Below are positions 34,319 to 43,974 of a stretch of DNA of 64,000 bases, piece after piece. Each line of letters opens with the position of its first letter. The first letter of the stretch is position 1. The notes below the pieces were generated by a model, which searched no databases, was not told the origin of the DNA, and saw only the letters and a list, made by a program, of their open reading frames with translations. This stretch comes from Haloferax massiliensis. GTDB lineage: Archaea > Halobacteriota > Halobacteria > Halobacteriales > Haloferacaceae. Made by a program: the position numbers and the translations under genes. Location: NCBI RefSeq assembly GCF_001368915.1, contig NZ_CSTE01000006.1, forward strand, positions 124,001 to 188,000, given 5' to 3'.

Positions 34319-35410
34319 ATGGGCCTTCGCAAGCCGCCGTTGTACGACGTCCACGCGGACGCCGGGGCGACGTTCACCGAGTTCGGCGGATGGGACATGC
34401 CTGTGGAGTACGACTCCATCAAGGCCGAACACGCGGCCGTCCGCGAGTCGGTCGGCATCTTCGACGTTTCGCACATGAGCGAGATAGAGGTGTCCGGCCC
34501 GGACGCGACCGCGCTGATGCAACGCCTGACGACGAACGACGTGACGGCCCTCGAACCGGGTGACTCGCAGTACTCGGCCATCGTGAACGACGAGGGCGTC
34601 ATCGTCGACGACACCGTCGTCTACCGCCTCCCCGACCGCGACGAGCGGGTCTATCTCTTCATCCCGAACGCCGGCCACGACGAGGAGATGTACGACCGCT
34701 GGACCGCGTTCCGCGACGAGTGGGGCCTCGACGCCGCCGTCGAGGACGTGACCGAGGAGTGGGCGATGTTCGCGGTGCAGGGCCCCGACGCCCTCGATTC
34801 GGTCACCGACGCCGCGCCCGGCGCGGCCCTCGGCGACCTCTCGAAGTTCCAAGCGGCGTTCGTCGACGTGGCGGGCGTCGAGTGCTGGGTGGCCCGGACG
34901 GGCTACACCGGCGAGGACGGCTTCGAGGTCCTCTGCCCGTGGGCCGACGCCGAGACCGTCTGGTCGGCGCTCGACGCGACTCCCTGCGGGCTCGGCTCCC
35001 GCGACACGCTCCGCATGGAGATGGGCTACCTGCTCTCGGGACAGGACTTCGACCCCGAGACGGAACCCCGGACCCCCTACGAGGCCGGCATCGGCTTCGT
35101 CGTCGACCTCGACACCGAGTTCGTGGGCCGCGACGCCCTCGAACGACAGCGCGAGGCCGGCGTCGAGGAGACGTTCGTCGGCTTCACGCTCCTCGACCGC
35201 GGCGTCCCCCGACACGGCTACGACATCGCCGACGCGGACGGCGAGGTCATCGGCGTCGTGACGAGCGGGACGATGAGCCCGACCCTGTCGGAACCCATCG
35301 GCCTCGGTTACGTTCCCGTCGAGTACGCCGACGACGAGACCGAGATTTCGGTGCTCGTCCGCGGCCGCGAGAAGCGCGCAGTAATCGTGACTCCCCCCTT
35401 CATCAACTGA
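34319..35410 (+). CDS. gcvT: Glycine cleavage system aminomethyltransferase (T protein)
   Basis: Takes the aminomethyl group from lipoyl-H protein, passing the C1 unit to the folate-type carrier and releasing ammonia. It has 363 residues. The folate-binding domain has the N-terminal motif [23 protein letters not shown], and [13 protein letters not shown]; the C-terminal barrel includes [16 protein letters not shown]. The ATG at 34319 ([14 protein letters not shown]) is chosen; the in-frame extension upstream adds 20 residues with no family match. First gene of a four-gene operon. An AT-rich element near 34285 is the only promoter candidate close by. Confidence 0.95.
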   Translation: MGLRKPPLYDVHADAGATFTEFGGWDMPVEYDSIKAEHAAVRESVGIFDVSHMSEIEVSGPDATALMQRLTTNDVTALEPGDSQYSAIVNDEGVIVDDTVVYRLPDRDERVYLFIPNAGHDEEMYDRWTAFRDEWGLDAAVEDVTEEWAMFAVQGPDALDSVTDAAPGAALGDLSKFQAAFVDVAGVECWVARTGYTGEDGFEVLCPWADAETVWSALDATPCGLGSRDTLRMEMGYLLSGQDFDPETEPRTPYEAGIGFVVDLDTEFVGRDALERQREAGVEETFVGFTLLDRGVPRHGYDIADADGEVIGVVTSGTMSPTLSEPIGLGYVPVEYADDETEISVLVRGREKRAVIVTPPFIN

Positions 35411-35412
35411 CA

Positions 35413-35793
35413 ATGTTCGAAATTCCCGACGACCGGAAGTATCTGGAATCGCACGAATGGACCACCACCGAGGGCGACGCCGTCAAAATCGGCATCTCCG
35501 ACTTCGCGCAGGACGAACTGGGCGACGTCGTCTTCGTGGAGCTCCCCGCCGAGGGCGACGTGCTCGTCGCCGGCGAGGAGTTCGGCGTGGTCGAGAGCAT
35601 CAAGGCCGTCTCGGACCTCTACGCCCCCGTCTCGGGCACGGTCACGGCCGTCAACGAGGAGCTGTTCGACGCCCCGGAACTCCTCAACGACGACCCTTAC
35701 GGCGACGGCTGGATGCTCGAAGTCGAACCGGCCGACGAAAGCGAGTTCGACGACCTCCTCTCCCCCGAGGAGTACCGCGAGCAGACGGAGTGA
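35413..35793 (+). CDS. gcvH: Glycine cleavage system H protein
   Basis: The lipoyl carrier that shuttles intermediates between the P, T and L proteins. It has 126 residues. The lipoylated Lys is Lys64 in [15 protein letters not shown]. It starts two bases after the gcvT stop, with the P subunit genes following at one-base spacing, so the four proteins are made together. No lipoate ligase or synthase is in the window. Confidence 0.96.
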   Translation: MFEIPDDRKYLESHEWTTTEGDAVKIGISDFAQDELGDVVFVELPAEGDVLVAGEEFGVVESIKAVSDLYAPVSGTVTAVNEELFDAPELLNDDPYGDGWMLEVEPADESEFDDLLSPEEYREQTE

Positions 35794-35794
35794 G

Positions 35795-37138
35795 ATGACA
35801 GCTGGAAACGGACGGCGGGCCGGAAGCCCGTACGCCCCACACACCGACGCCGACGAGGAAGCGATGCTGGACGCCGTCGGCGTCGACAGCGCGGAAGACC
35901 TCTTCGACATCCCCGAGGAAGTCCGCTTCGACGGCGAGTTCGGCGTCTCCGGTGCCGACGAGCGCGAACTCAGGAACGCCATGGCCGACCTGTTCTCGCG
36001 CAACGAGGAGCTGACGGAGTTCCTCGGCCGCGGCCACCACGCCCACTACGTGCCGGCGCTGGTCGACGACCTCTCGCGGCGCTCGGAGTTCCTCACCTCG
36101 TACACGCAGTACCAGCCCGAAATCGCGCAGGGCTTCCTGCAGGTGCTGTTCGAGTACCAGTCGATGCTGGTCGAGCTGACCGGGCTCCCGGTCGCCAACT
36201 GCTCGATGTACGACGCCGCGACGGCGCTCGCCGAGGCCGCGCTCCTCGCGAACCGCCTCCGGCGCGGCGCGAGCGGCCACCGCGTGCTCGTCCCCGAACA
36301 CCTCCACGAGGGCCGCCTCGGCGTCCTCGAAAACTACCTCGACGGCGCGGAGATGGAAATCGGCGAGTACCCGATGGCCGACGGCGCGGTCGACGTCGAC
36401 GCCCTCGCTGACCTCGTCGACGACGAGACCGCGATGGTGTACGCCGAGACCCCGACGGTCCGCGGCGTCATCGAGGAGCGACTCGCGGACATCGGCGACC
36501 TCGCCCACGACAACGACGCGCTGTTCTGTCTCGGAAGCGACCTCGTTGCGCTCGCGCTCCTCGAAGAGCCAGCGAGCGTCGGCGCCGACGTGGTCGTCGG
36601 CGAGGCCGGCGCGCTCGGCCTCGGAACGGCCTACGGCATGGGTCTCGGCATCTTCGCCACCCGCGAGGAGTACCTCCGGCAGGTCCCCGGCCGGCTCGTC
36701 GGCGTCTCCGAGGACAGCGCGGACATGCGGGCGTTCACGCTGACGCTCCAGACCCGCGAACAGCACATCCGCAAGGAGCGCGCGACCTCGAACATCTGTA
36801 CGAATCAGGCGTGGGTCGCGCTCCGAACGGCCATGCACATGGCGTGGCTCGGCCCCGACCGCCTCGTCGACCTCGCGGAGCGAGCGGTCACCGACGCTCG
36901 CGACCTCGCTGACCGACTTGACGAGCTTTCGGGCGTCAAAGCGCCGCTGTACGACCGCCACCACTTCCGCGAGTTCGTCGTCCGGACGGACCAGCCCGCG
37001 CCCGCCATCACGAACGACCTCGCGGGTCGCGGCTTCGCGGTCCACGCCCTCGACGACCACCACCTGCAGGTCTGTATCACCGACGCGAACGCCGACGCCG
37101 CGGACGGACTGGTCGCGGCCTTCGAGGAGGTCATCTGA
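35795..37138 (+). CDS. gcvPA: Glycine dehydrogenase (decarboxylating) subunit 1
   Basis: The N-terminal half of the two-subunit P protein, 447 residues. It lacks the PLP lysine, which is in the partner subunit. Family features include [19 protein letters not shown] near the start, [20 protein letters not shown], and the [13 protein letters not shown] motif. With gcvPB it decarboxylates glycine and transfers the aminomethyl group to GcvH. Stop and next start overlap by one base (TGATG). Confidence 0.95.
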   Translation: MTAGNGRRAGSPYAPHTDADEEAMLDAVGVDSAEDLFDIPEEVRFDGEFGVSGADERELRNAMADLFSRNEELTEFLGRGHHAHYVPALVDDLSRRSEFLTSYTQYQPEIAQGFLQVLFEYQSMLVELTGLPVANCSMYDAATALAEAALLANRLRRGASGHRVLVPEHLHEGRLGVLENYLDGAEMEIGEYPMADGAVDVDALADLVDDETAMVYAETPTVRGVIEERLADIGDLAHDNDALFCLGSDLVALALLEEPASVGADVVVGEAGALGLGTAYGMGLGIFATREEYLRQVPGRLVGVSEDSADMRAFTLTLQTREQHIRKERATSNICTNQAWVALRTAMHMAWLGPDRLVDLAERAVTDARDLADRLDELSGVKAPLYDRHHFREFVVRTDQPAPAITNDLAGRGFAVHALDDHHLQVCITDANADAADGLVAAFEEVI

Positions 37139-38559
37139 TGAACTTCGACCAAGCCCGATTCAGCCGCGACGACGAGTACGAACCGCTCCTGTCCGAGAAG
37201 GACAGCACGACCGTCGAGGTCGATTCGGAGGGCGTCCTCCCCGACGACCTGACCCGCGACGAACTGACGCTCCCGGCGCTGTCGGAGCCGCAACTGGCGC
37301 GCCACTACACGCGCCTGTCGCAGATGAACTACAGCGTCGAACTCGGGCCGTACCCGCTTGGGTCGTGTACGATGAAGTACAACCCCTCGTTCACGGAGGA
37401 CGTGGCGGCGGACCCCAACGCCGGGGTCCACCCCGACCGCTCCGACCGGACGATTCAGGGGACGCTCGGCCTCCTGCACGGCCTGCAGGAGTACCTCGCG
37501 GACATCGGCGGCATGGACGCCGTGACGCTCCAGCCCCCGGCGGGTGCCGCGGGCGAGTTCACGGGCATCCTCGTCGCCAAGGCGTACCACGAGTCGCGCG
37601 GCGACGACCGCTCGGAGATTATCATCCCCTCGTCGGCCCACGGGACGAACTTCGCGTCGGCCGCGATGGCCGGCTACGACGTGGTCGAACTCCCCTCTGA
37701 TGACGACGGCCGCGTGGACATGGAGGCGCTCGACGCCGCCGTCTCCGAGGAGACCGCCGCGCTCATGCTCACGAACCCCAACACGCTGGGGCTGTTCGAG
37801 CGCGACATCGTCGATATCGCCGAGTTGGTCCACGACGCTGGCGGCCTGCTGTACTACGACGGCGCGAACCTCAACGCGCTGCTCGGCCGCGCCCGCCCCG
37901 GCGACATGGGCTTCGACATCATGCACTACAACGTCCACAAGACGTTCGCCACGCCCCACGGCGGCGGCGGTCCCGGTGCCGGCCCGGTCGGCGTGGTCGA
38001 AGAGCTCGCGGAGTTCCTCCCGAGTCCGATGGTCCGCGAGACGGCCGCCGGCTACGAGCAGTACGAACCCGAGTCGTCCATCGGCAAGGTCCACGGCTTC
38101 GCCGGCAACTGGCTCGTGCTCGTGAAGGCGTACGCCTACATCGCCCGCCTCGGCGACGCGGGCCTCGCGGACGCCAGCGCGAAGGCCGTCCTCAACGCCA
38201 ACTACCTCGCCTCGCAGATAGACCTCGAAGTCCCGTACGGGCCGTTCCACCACGAGTTCGCGGCGACCTCGGGCGACCGCGACGCCGCCGACGTGGCGAA
38301 GCGCATGCTCGACTACGGCGTCCACCCACCGACGACGAAGTGGCCCGAACTCGTCTCGCAGGCGATGCTCACGGAACCGACGGAGGTCGAGGACAAGGCG
38401 TCGCTCGACGACCTCGCGCACGCCTTCAACGCGGCGTACGCCGACTCCGACGAGGCGCTCGAAACCGCGCCCTCGAAGACCAGCGCCCGCCGCATCGACC
38501 AGGTGTCCGCCGCGCGGAACCCGCGGCTCTCGTGGCGGGCGCTCGGCGACGACGAATAA
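37138..38559 (+). CDS. gcvPB: Glycine dehydrogenase (decarboxylating) subunit 2
   Basis: The PLP-binding subunit of the P protein, 473 residues. The Schiff-base lysine is Lys268 in HYNVHKTFATPHGGGGP. The motif LGSCTMKYNPSF lies near residue 80. Together with subunit 1 it forms an alpha2-beta2 enzyme that releases CO2 from glycine. The operon has no dihydrolipoamide dehydrogenase, so GcvL must come from elsewhere, for example the 2-oxoacid dehydrogenase locus. Confidence 0.95.
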   Translation: MNFDQARFSRDDEYEPLLSEKDSTTVEVDSEGVLPDDLTRDELTLPALSEPQLARHYTRLSQMNYSVELGPYPLGSCTMKYNPSFTEDVAADPNAGVHPDRSDRTIQGTLGLLHGLQEYLADIGGMDAVTLQPPAGAAGEFTGILVAKAYHESRGDDRSEIIIPSSAHGTNFASAAMAGYDVVELPSDDDGRVDMEALDAAVSEETAALMLTNPNTLGLFERDIVDIAELVHDAGGLLYYDGANLNALLGRARPGDMGFDIMHYNVHKTFATPHGGGGPGAGPVGVVEELAEFLPSPMVRETAAGYEQYEPESSIGKVHGFAGNWLVLVKAYAYIARLGDAGLADASAKAVLNANYLASQIDLEVPYGPFHHEFAATSGDRDAADVAKRMLDYGVHPPTTKWPELVSQAMLTEPTEVEDKASLDDLAHAFNAAYADSDEALETAPSKTSARRIDQVSAARNPRLSWRALGDDE

Positions 38560-38581
38560 CGAGAAAACCCTCTTTTCGCGG

Positions 38582-38758
38582 TTACGCTTCCGCTTTCGCG
38601 TACGTCTCGATGTCGTCCGTGATGTGGATGTAGCCGTAGTCGCACTCCGTGCAGTGCCACTTCGTCTTCGTGCCGAGGTGAATCTCCATGCTGGCGGCGA
38701 GGTAGAACGTGTCGTTGCCGCAGGCCGGGCACTCGCGTTCGATTTCGAGGTCGCTCAT
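38582..38758 (-). CDS. Small zinc beta-ribbon protein
   Basis: A 58-residue protein with two Cys pairs, CPAC (11-14) and CTEC (37-40), typical of a zinc beta-ribbon of the RPA12/TFIIS-like size class, ending in an acidic tail. The conserved-looking central segment is EIHLGTKTKWHC. It looks like the DUF7838-type small zinc ribbon of haloarchaea, but this name is from memory. The ATG at 38758 gives the ribbon without the basic leader. It converges with gcvPB, 22 bases apart. Confidence 0.72.
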   Translation of the reverse strand: MSDLEIERECPACGNDTFYLAASMEIHLGTKTKWHCTECDYGYIHITDDIETYAKAEA

Positions 38759-39000
38759 GGGGTCGAATCCGTGGTAGTCGTTGTTGAAGATATTGGTTCG
38801 CGGACGCTGTGGCCGGTGCAATAAATCAAATACCGCGATATGAAATCCGGATTCGTCGCCGAATCACTGCCAGTTCGCGTGAACGGCCGGGTCTGTGCCG
38901 TCTCTCCGGTTTGCCGCGTCAACTGGGGGGCGTCACAACTGTGGCCGGGCTCCCGGACCGTCTGTCAAAGGTTATGCATCTTCGGATTCAGTCATCGACC

Positions 39001-39342
39001 GTGCCCTCCCGCATCGTCGAGCGCCCCCGCGTACTGTTGTTCCTCCTGCTTACCGTCGTGCTGGGCGGCTTGACCGTCCGGGCCGCCGTCCGCGGCCACG
39101 CCGCCGTGCAGGTGTTGCTCCTCGCATCGCTGACGGGGTACGCGCTGACGGTGCTGTTGTTCCACCGGGTTCCGAACGTCGAGCGTCTCGTTGCGGTTCC
39201 ACTCGGCGTCGTCGGCGTCGCCGCCTACGGCGTCGGCGCACCGACGGACCTCCCGGTGCTGTTGGTTCTCCTCGGCGTCGGGGGAGCGGTCGACCTGCTG
39301 TGGGACCCGAGCGGGACCGTCCACGGGAGTCAGTCGGACTGA
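39001..39342 (+). CDS. Small membrane protein, unknown function
   Basis: A 113-residue protein with three to four hydrophobic segments (about 10-28, 36-55, 64-82 and 84-100). The start is a GTG at 39001 (PSRIVERPRVLLFLLL follows). An in-frame ATG at 38974 is an alternative, but GGTTATGCA there is placed well as a TATA box for a leaderless transcript starting at the GTG. No domain recognised. The 240-base gap before it holds only promoter-like AT runs. Confidence 0.6.
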   Translation: MPSRIVERPRVLLFLLLTVVLGGLTVRAAVRGHAAVQVLLLASLTGYALTVLLFHRVPNVERLVAVPLGVVGVAAYGVGAPTDLPVLLVLLGVGGAVDLLWDPSGTVHGSQSD

Positions 39343-39454
39343 CCGCCGCTTGAGGTGGCAGGTTGTATGAGACACCGCGAGCGGTGGCGGGGACAATCGA
39401 GACCGAATCGCACCGAAATCGCCGAGCAACAGGCGGGTCAGAAAACGCGAGAGA

Positions 39455-40453
39455 CTACAGTTCGGAGGACTCGATACTCCCCAGTTCGGGGGTCGCGTCC
39501 TCGCCGGCGCGCGCCTGTACCTTCCCGATAGCGACGGCGACGACGTAGATGCCGACCGCGACGAGGACGATGACGCCGCCCGCGGTCGCCTCGCCGTAGT
39601 AGGACGCGCCGATGCCGAGGAGGACGGCGAGTTCGGCGAGCACGACGGAGACCAAAAGCGACTCCGAGAAGCTTCGGGAGACCTGCGCCGCGCCCGCGAC
39701 GGGGACGACGAGCATGGCGGCGACGAGGATGACGCCCATGATTTGCATCGCGCCGACGACGACCAGCGCGGTCAGCATGACCATCACGCGGTTGTACCAC
39801 GTGACCGAGATGCCCGAGACGGCGGCGGCCGTCTCGTCGAACGTCACGTAGAGCAGTTGATTGCGCGTGAGCGCGACGGTGCCGACGATGACGGCGAACA
39901 GCACGAGCAGGATGGCCGCGTTCTCCGCGGAGACGGTCGAGAGGTTGCCGAAGAGGTACTGGTTGATGCCGACCGCGAGGCCGCCCGCGTTGAGGCTGAT
40001 GAGGACGGTCCCCAGCGCGAAGCCGGTCGACAGCACGATTGCCATCGACACGTCGTTGTAGGCGTCGGTCGCCTCGGAGATGAGTTCGATGAGGAGCGCC
40101 GCGATGACGGCGACGACGACGGCGGTCAGATACGGCGAGACGCCGAGGCTGAACACGCCGTTGAGAAAGAGGCCGACGGCGACCCCGGCGAAGGCGGTGT
40201 GGGCGAGCGCGTCGCCGATGAGCGCGAGCTGGCGGTGGACGAGGAACGTCCCGATGAGCGGGGCCATCACGCCGATGCAGAGGCCGACGAGGATGGCGCG
40301 GTGCATGAACCGGTAGTCGAGGAAGCCGAGGCCGGTCGCGTCGCCGACGGCGAAAAGCAGGTCGGACCACAGCGCGAGGACCCAGTAGAACGGCGCGAGG
40401 ACGGCGTCTAACGGCCCCGCTTGGAGCGCGACCAACAGTTCGAGGGGAATCAC
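39455..40453 (-). CDS. Zinc/manganese-type ABC transporter, permease
   Basis: A 332-residue membrane protein of the ABC-3 (ZnuB/TroC/MntB) family with about nine helices. Typical phrases are FLVHRQLALIGDALAHTAFAGVAVG and TVEYVTFDE-like LLYVTFDETAAAVSG. Start is a GTG at 40453 that overlaps the ATPase stop (GTGA). It forms the import channel for the metal delivered by the lipoprotein encoded two genes upstream. The metal (Zn, Mn or Fe) cannot be read from sequence. Confidence 0.9.
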   Translation of the reverse strand: MIPLELLVALQAGPLDAVLAPFYWVLALWSDLLFAVGDATGLGFLDYRFMHRAILVGLCIGVMAPLIGTFLVHRQLALIGDALAHTAFAGVAVGLFLNGVFSLGVSPYLTAVVVAVIAALLIELISEATDAYNDVSMAIVLSTGFALGTVLISLNAGGLAVGINQYLFGNLSTVSAENAAILLVLFAVIVGTVALTRNQLLYVTFDETAAAVSGISVTWYNRVMVMLTALVVVGAMQIMGVILVAAMLVVPVAGAAQVSRSFSESLLVSVVLAELAVLLGIGASYYGEATAGGVIVLVAVGIYVVAVAIGKVQARAGEDATPELGSIESSEL

Positions 40454-41292
40454 GCGCGACCACCGCCCGAACCGCCCGCGAAGGAGGCCGCCGTGCCGAA
40501 CGCCCGCGCGAGCGCGTCGCTCTCGACGAACTCGTCGGTCGGGCCGTCGAAGTAGACCTCGCGGTTGAGACAGACGACGCGCCGGGCGTGGTCGGTGACC
40601 GCGCCGAGGTCGTGTTCGATGAGGAGAACCGTGATGCCCTCGTCGTTGAGCGCTTCGAGCAGGTCGTAGAAGGCGTCGACCGACTCGGCGTCGACGCCGA
40701 CGGTCGGCTCGTCCAAGACGAGCAGGTCGGCCTCGCCGGCGAGCGCGCGGGCGATGAAGGCGCGCTGGCGCTGGCCGCCCGAGAGCTTCGTCACCCGGCG
40801 GTCGGCGAACTCGGACATCCCGACCGTGGCGAGCGCCTCGTCGACGATGCGGTGGTCCTCGGCGGAGAGTCGGCCGAAGCCGACGTGGGGGAACCGACCC
40901 ATCTTCACGACCTCGCGGACGGTGATGGGCATCTCCTTGGAGGCGCTGGCGTGCTGGGCGACGTATCCGATGCGCGCCCCGTCGTCGAAGGCGTGGGAGG
41001 GCTCGCCGAACAGCCGTGCAGACCCCTCGTCGGGACGGAGCAGGCCGAGGATGAGCTTCATCAGCGTCGACTTGCCGGAGCCGTTCGGCCCGACGATGGC
41101 GACGTACTCGCCGGGGTCGATGCGGAGCGAGATGTCCTCCACGACGGGCGTCGCGGTGTAGCCGAACTCGACGTCCGCGAGTTCGACGAGGGGGTCGGAC
41201 GAGCCGCGGCCGTCATCGGCGGCGGCGTCGGCGACGCCGGTGTCGGCGGACTCAGCTGACTCGGCGGACTGGCCATTACGGAAGACGCTCAT
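40450..41292 (-). CDS. Zinc/manganese-type ABC transporter, ATP-binding protein
   Basis: Drives metal uptake. It has 280 residues with an N-terminal Ala/Ser/Asp-rich extension of about 35. Walker A is GPNGSGKSTLM, the signature LSGGQRQRAFIARAL, Walker B LLVLDEPTVGVD, and the switch His is in LLIEHDLGAV. Stop and start codons overlap both neighbours by four bases, so the three genes form one translationally coupled unit. Confidence 0.91.
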   Translation of the reverse strand: MSVFRNGQSAESAESADTGVADAAADDGRGSSDPLVELADVEFGYTATPVVEDISLRIDPGEYVAIVGPNGSGKSTLMKLILGLLRPDEGSARLFGEPSHAFDDGARIGYVAQHASASKEMPITVREVVKMGRFPHVGFGRLSAEDHRIVDEALATVGMSEFADRRVTKLSGGQRQRAFIARALAGEADLLVLDEPTVGVDAESVDAFYDLLEALNDEGITVLLIEHDLGAVTDHARRVVCLNREVYFDGPTDEFVESDALARAFGTAASFAGGSGGGRA

Positions 41293-42395
41293 TCGAAGTT
41301 CCTCCATTCGTCGGCCCAGCCGTCGTAGCCGACTTCCTCGGGCGACTTGTTGCCGAGGACGACCTCGAACGTCGGCATGTTGATGTTGTCGGCGATTTCC
41401 TCGTAGCCCCAGTCGTTTTCCACCCAGTCCTCGCGGACGCCCGCGTACGGGGTGACGGGGAAGTACGCCTCGACGGGCGTCTCGGCGATGAGCTGTTTCG
41501 CGGGGCGGCGCGTCTCGAAGACGCCCGCGCCGATGTACCTGATGTCGTTGTCCTCGATGACGCGCTTGGCCTCGGTGATGTCCGAGGGCTTCACGTCGCC
41601 GCTGGCGGCGAGGTTGACGACGAGCGGGCGCATCTCGACGCCGTAGCGGACGCCGATGTACTGGAAGGCGTTGTGGGCCGCCAACTGGACGACCTTGCGC
41701 GACGCCCGGTCGAAGATGTCCTGATAGTCCCGGTCGATGCGGTCGAGCACGTCGGTTTTGTACGCGTCGGCGTTGTCGCGGAACGTCTCTTCGTGCCCGG
41801 GGGCGAGTTCGACCAGCCCCTCCGTGATGTTGTCCACGGCGGTCTTGGCGCGCCGCGGGTCGAGCCAGAAGTGGGGGTCCTTCCCGCGGCCCTCGCCGAC
41901 GCCCTCCTCGTCGCGGTCGAGGCTCGCGGCGAGTTCCACGAGTTCGACGCCCTCGCGGACGTTGATGAGTTGGGTGTCCACGCCGTCGTCCTTCAGCGTC
42001 TGGATGGCGCGGTCGGCCCACGGCTGGAAGTCCTCTCCGACGTGGACGAACGCGTCGGCCTCGATGATGTCCCGCGTGACGCTCGCATCGGGTTCCCAGC
42101 CGTGACCGTGAAGCCCGGTCGGGATGAGGTTCTTCAGGGTCACCGGGGTGTCGGCCGCGACCTCCCGCGCGAAGTCGTAGAAACTGAAGAACGAGGCGAC
42201 CACGACGGGGCCGCCTTCCGACTCGGACCCGCCGGAGGCGTCGTTCGAGCCGGTGTTCGAGCCGTCGGTTCCGCCTCCCGCTCCGCCGCCACCGCCGAGA
42301 CAACCGGCGAGCCCGGCCGTCAACAGACCGGAACCGGCCGCGACGACCGACCGCCGAGAGAGTTTGGCACCGGCCGAATCTGGATTCGCGTTCAT
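41289..42395 (-). CDS. Zinc/manganese-type ABC transporter, substrate-binding lipoprotein
   Basis: Binds the metal outside the cell. It has 368 residues. A Tat-type signal (KLSRRSVVAAGSG) and lipobox LAGC near residue 31 lead into a Gly/Ser/Asp-rich linker. The cluster A-I fold has His ligands in LHGHGWEPD and DPHFWLDP, and later AAHNAFQYIG with the C-terminal acidic ligand region. No long His-rich loop is present, in contrast to classical ZnuA. The start ATG at 42395 gives the signal; the promoter is well marked (see the operator). Confidence 0.9.
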   Translation of the reverse strand: MNANPDSAGAKLSRRSVVAAGSGLLTAGLAGCLGGGGGAGGGTDGSNTGSNDASGGSESEGGPVVVASFFSFYDFAREVAADTPVTLKNLIPTGLHGHGWEPDASVTRDIIEADAFVHVGEDFQPWADRAIQTLKDDGVDTQLINVREGVELVELAASLDRDEEGVGEGRGKDPHFWLDPRRAKTAVDNITEGLVELAPGHEETFRDNADAYKTDVLDRIDRDYQDIFDRASRKVVQLAAHNAFQYIGVRYGVEMRPLVVNLAASGDVKPSDITEAKRVIEDNDIRYIGAGVFETRRPAKQLIAETPVEAYFPVTPYAGVREDWVENDWGYEEIADNINMPTFEVVLGNKSPEEVGYDGWADEWRNFE

Positions 42396-42419
42396 TACTA
42401 TGCTAGATAGAGACAACGC

Positions 42420-42464
42420 ATTATATAGATGTGTTGCTCTAAGGTTTAAATTAGACGGGTCTAA
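42420..42464 (-). promoter_or_regulatory. Promoter and candidate metalloregulator operator of the metal ABC operon
   Basis: The TATA element (ATTATATA, 42420-42427) is 25-32 bases before the ATG. Just upstream, TTAGAC-gg-GTCTAA (42451-42464) is a perfect 6+2+6 palindrome, and another TCTAA half-site at 42438-42442 pairs with TTAGA at 42451-42455. Three spaced half-sites around a metal-uptake promoter suit a DtxR/SirR-type repressor. Confidence 0.55.
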
Positions 42465-42586
42465 AACGAGTGGCGAGCCGCAACGGCTCACGGGGCACCG
42501 ACGACGATGCCGCTGAACAGGAGTGCGCGGCGCTCGGACCCACCGGCGTGCAAATCTCTTTGGGCCGGCGCGCCCAACGGCCCGAC

Positions 42587-42826
42587 ATGGGAATCGAACT
42601 CTACGCGCTCGACGGCTGTCCGTACTGCGAGAAGGTCCACGACGCGCTCTCCGAGGCGGGGGTCGACTACGAGACGCAGTGGGTCGACGCGCTGCACTCG
42701 GACCGAAACGAGGTCAAGCGCGTGAGCGGCCAGCGCGGCGTTCCGGTCCTCGTAGACGGCGACCGCGGCGTGACGATGTCCGAGAGCGAGAACATCCTCC
42801 GGTACGTCGACCAGACGCTGGCATGA
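42587..42826 (+). CDS. Glutaredoxin-like thioredoxin-fold protein
   Basis: A 79-residue thioredoxin-fold protein with a CPYC motif (Cys11, Cys14) in YALDGCPYCEKVHDALSEAG. The GVPVLVDGD cis-Pro loop (about residues 50-58) fits glutaredoxin or the N-terminal GST domain. It could exchange disulfides with mycothiol-like or gamma-glutamylcysteine thiols, which haloarchaea use instead of glutathione; that is known for the group, not for this protein. Its stop overlaps the next start by four bases. Confidence 0.85.
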   Translation: MGIELYALDGCPYCEKVHDALSEAGVDYETQWVDALHSDRNEVKRVSGQRGVPVLVDGDRGVTMSESENILRYVDQTLA

Positions 42827-43356
42827 AGATATACACCGGTCGCGGCGACGAGGGGATGACCGACCTGCGGGACATGACCCGCGTGTCGAAGACGAGCCAC
42901 CGCATCGAGGCGTACGGAACGGTCGACGAGGTGAACGCGCTGGTCGGGACCGTGCGCCCGACCGGCCACGGCGACGTGGACGAGGTTCTCGAAACGGTCC
43001 AGAACCACCTCCACATCGTGCAGGCCGACCTCGCCAACCCCGACCCCGACGAGGGCGACCCGCAGATAGCCGCCGACCACGTGGACGAACTCGAAGCGTG
43101 GATAGACGAGGCCGACGAGGAACTCGACCCGCTCACGTCGTTTATCCTCCCCGGCGGGAGCGAGACGGGGGCCAAACTCCACCACGCCCGCGCGGTGTCC
43201 CGGCGGGCCGAGCGCCGCGTCGTCTCGCTCGCGCCGGAAGAACCCGTCAACGAGGAGGTCGTCGCGTACCTCAACCGCCTCTCCGACGCGCTGTTCGTCT
43301 TCGCGCGACTGGTCAACAAGCGCGACGGCGTGCCCGAGGAGTCGCCGACGTACTGA
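42823..43356 (+). CDS. Cob(I)yrinic acid a,c-diamide / cobalamin adenosyltransferase, PduO type
   Basis: Transfers adenosyl from ATP to cob(I)alamin or its precursor, giving the active B12 cofactor. It has 177 residues, mostly helical, with N-terminal ATP motif YTGRGDEGMTDL (usual TGRGDxGxT), the RIEAYGTVDEVNALVG segment and the C-terminal RAVSRRAERRVVSL and LNRLSDALFVFAR motifs. It follows the glutaredoxin with ATGA overlap. A reductant for Co(II) to Co(I) is needed, and co-expression with a glutaredoxin may be relevant; this is inference. Confidence 0.92.
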   Translation: MKIYTGRGDEGMTDLRDMTRVSKTSHRIEAYGTVDEVNALVGTVRPTGHGDVDEVLETVQNHLHIVQADLANPDPDEGDPQIAADHVDELEAWIDEADEELDPLTSFILPGGSETGAKLHHARAVSRRAERRVVSLAPEEPVNEEVVAYLNRLSDALFVFARLVNKRDGVPEESPTY

Positions 43357-43512
43357 GTCGAGCCCCCGCTTCACCCGCCGGCGTCGGCGGGCCGGCGCGG
43401 TCGCTCACGAGGATAATGGGACCAGGACGGACGAATCGTGCCCACGGTATCGCCGTCCCGGAAGGGGCCAGACGCTGGGACCGACCACGAAGCGTGGCCT
43501 GCGTTCCCAGTT

Positions 43513-43526
43513 TTAGGTATGCCTAA
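43513..43526. promoter_or_regulatory. DtxR-like box
   Basis: TTAGG-tatg-CCTAA is a perfect 5+5 inverted repeat resembling the core of known DtxR-family (iron/manganese) operators. It is 93 bases upstream of the small ORF at 43619 and 157 bases after the adenosyltransferase stop. The rest of the gap (43357-43618) holds no gene. Confidence 0.45.
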
Positions 43527-43618
43527 GAATCACTAAAGTGTATCGCTCTTTCTCAGACATATGAGATTCGGTACCGCGTGACATAACCGTTTTCTCGTCC
43601 GCGGGACTATCCGGAGGT

Positions 43619-43828
43619 ATGAACCGACATTTCACCGACGCGCGGTACTACTTCCGGCGGGGGTTCGAGCACCTGTACGCCGGGGTCGACGAGGAGACGG
43701 CACCGCTCCGTCGCCGCCTCATGGCGGCGCTCGGGCGCGAGGTCGAAGACGAGTCGGAGCCCGCGCCGCGGACGCGGAGTCGCCGAGCCGCCGGGCGGGT
43801 TCGCCGTCGCGTGCGGCGACCCGAGTAG
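43619..43828 (+). CDS. Small Arg-rich hypothetical protein
   Basis: A 69-residue protein starting MNRHFTDARYYFRRGFEHLYAGV, which resembles the short DUF7553-like proteins of haloarchaea that begin with a similar His/Tyr/Arg phrase. The C-terminus is very basic (TRSRRAAGRVRRRVRRPE), unusual in an acidic proteome, and could bind nucleic acid or the membrane. It directly precedes the tRNA gene by 71 bases. Confidence 0.58.
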   Translation: MNRHFTDARYYFRRGFEHLYAGVDEETAPLRRRLMAALGREVEDESEPAPRTRSRRAAGRVRRRVRRPE

Positions 43829-43899
43829 GTGCGTTTGTGCCCCGAATCGGGGCACAACGTAAGTCTTAATTGGCGGCGCGGGAAATCGAAGTCGTAGCC

Positions 43900-43974
43900 G
43901 GGTTGGTGGTCTAGCCAGGTTATGACGGCTCCTTCACACGGAGCAGGCCGGCGGTTCGAATCCGCCCCAACCCA
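43900..43974 (+). tRNA. tRNA-Val (anticodon CAC)
   Basis: A full cloverleaf is present. The acceptor stem pairs GGGTTGG (43900-43906) with CCAACCC (43967-43973) plus discriminator A. The anticodon stem pairs GCTCC with GGAGC around a loop with anticodon CAC (43935-43937). The T stem pairs GGCGG with CCGCC around TTCGAAT. The CCA end is not encoded and there is no intron. An AT-rich stretch (AAGTCTTAAT, 43861-43870) about 30 bases upstream is its likely promoter element. Confidence 0.96.
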
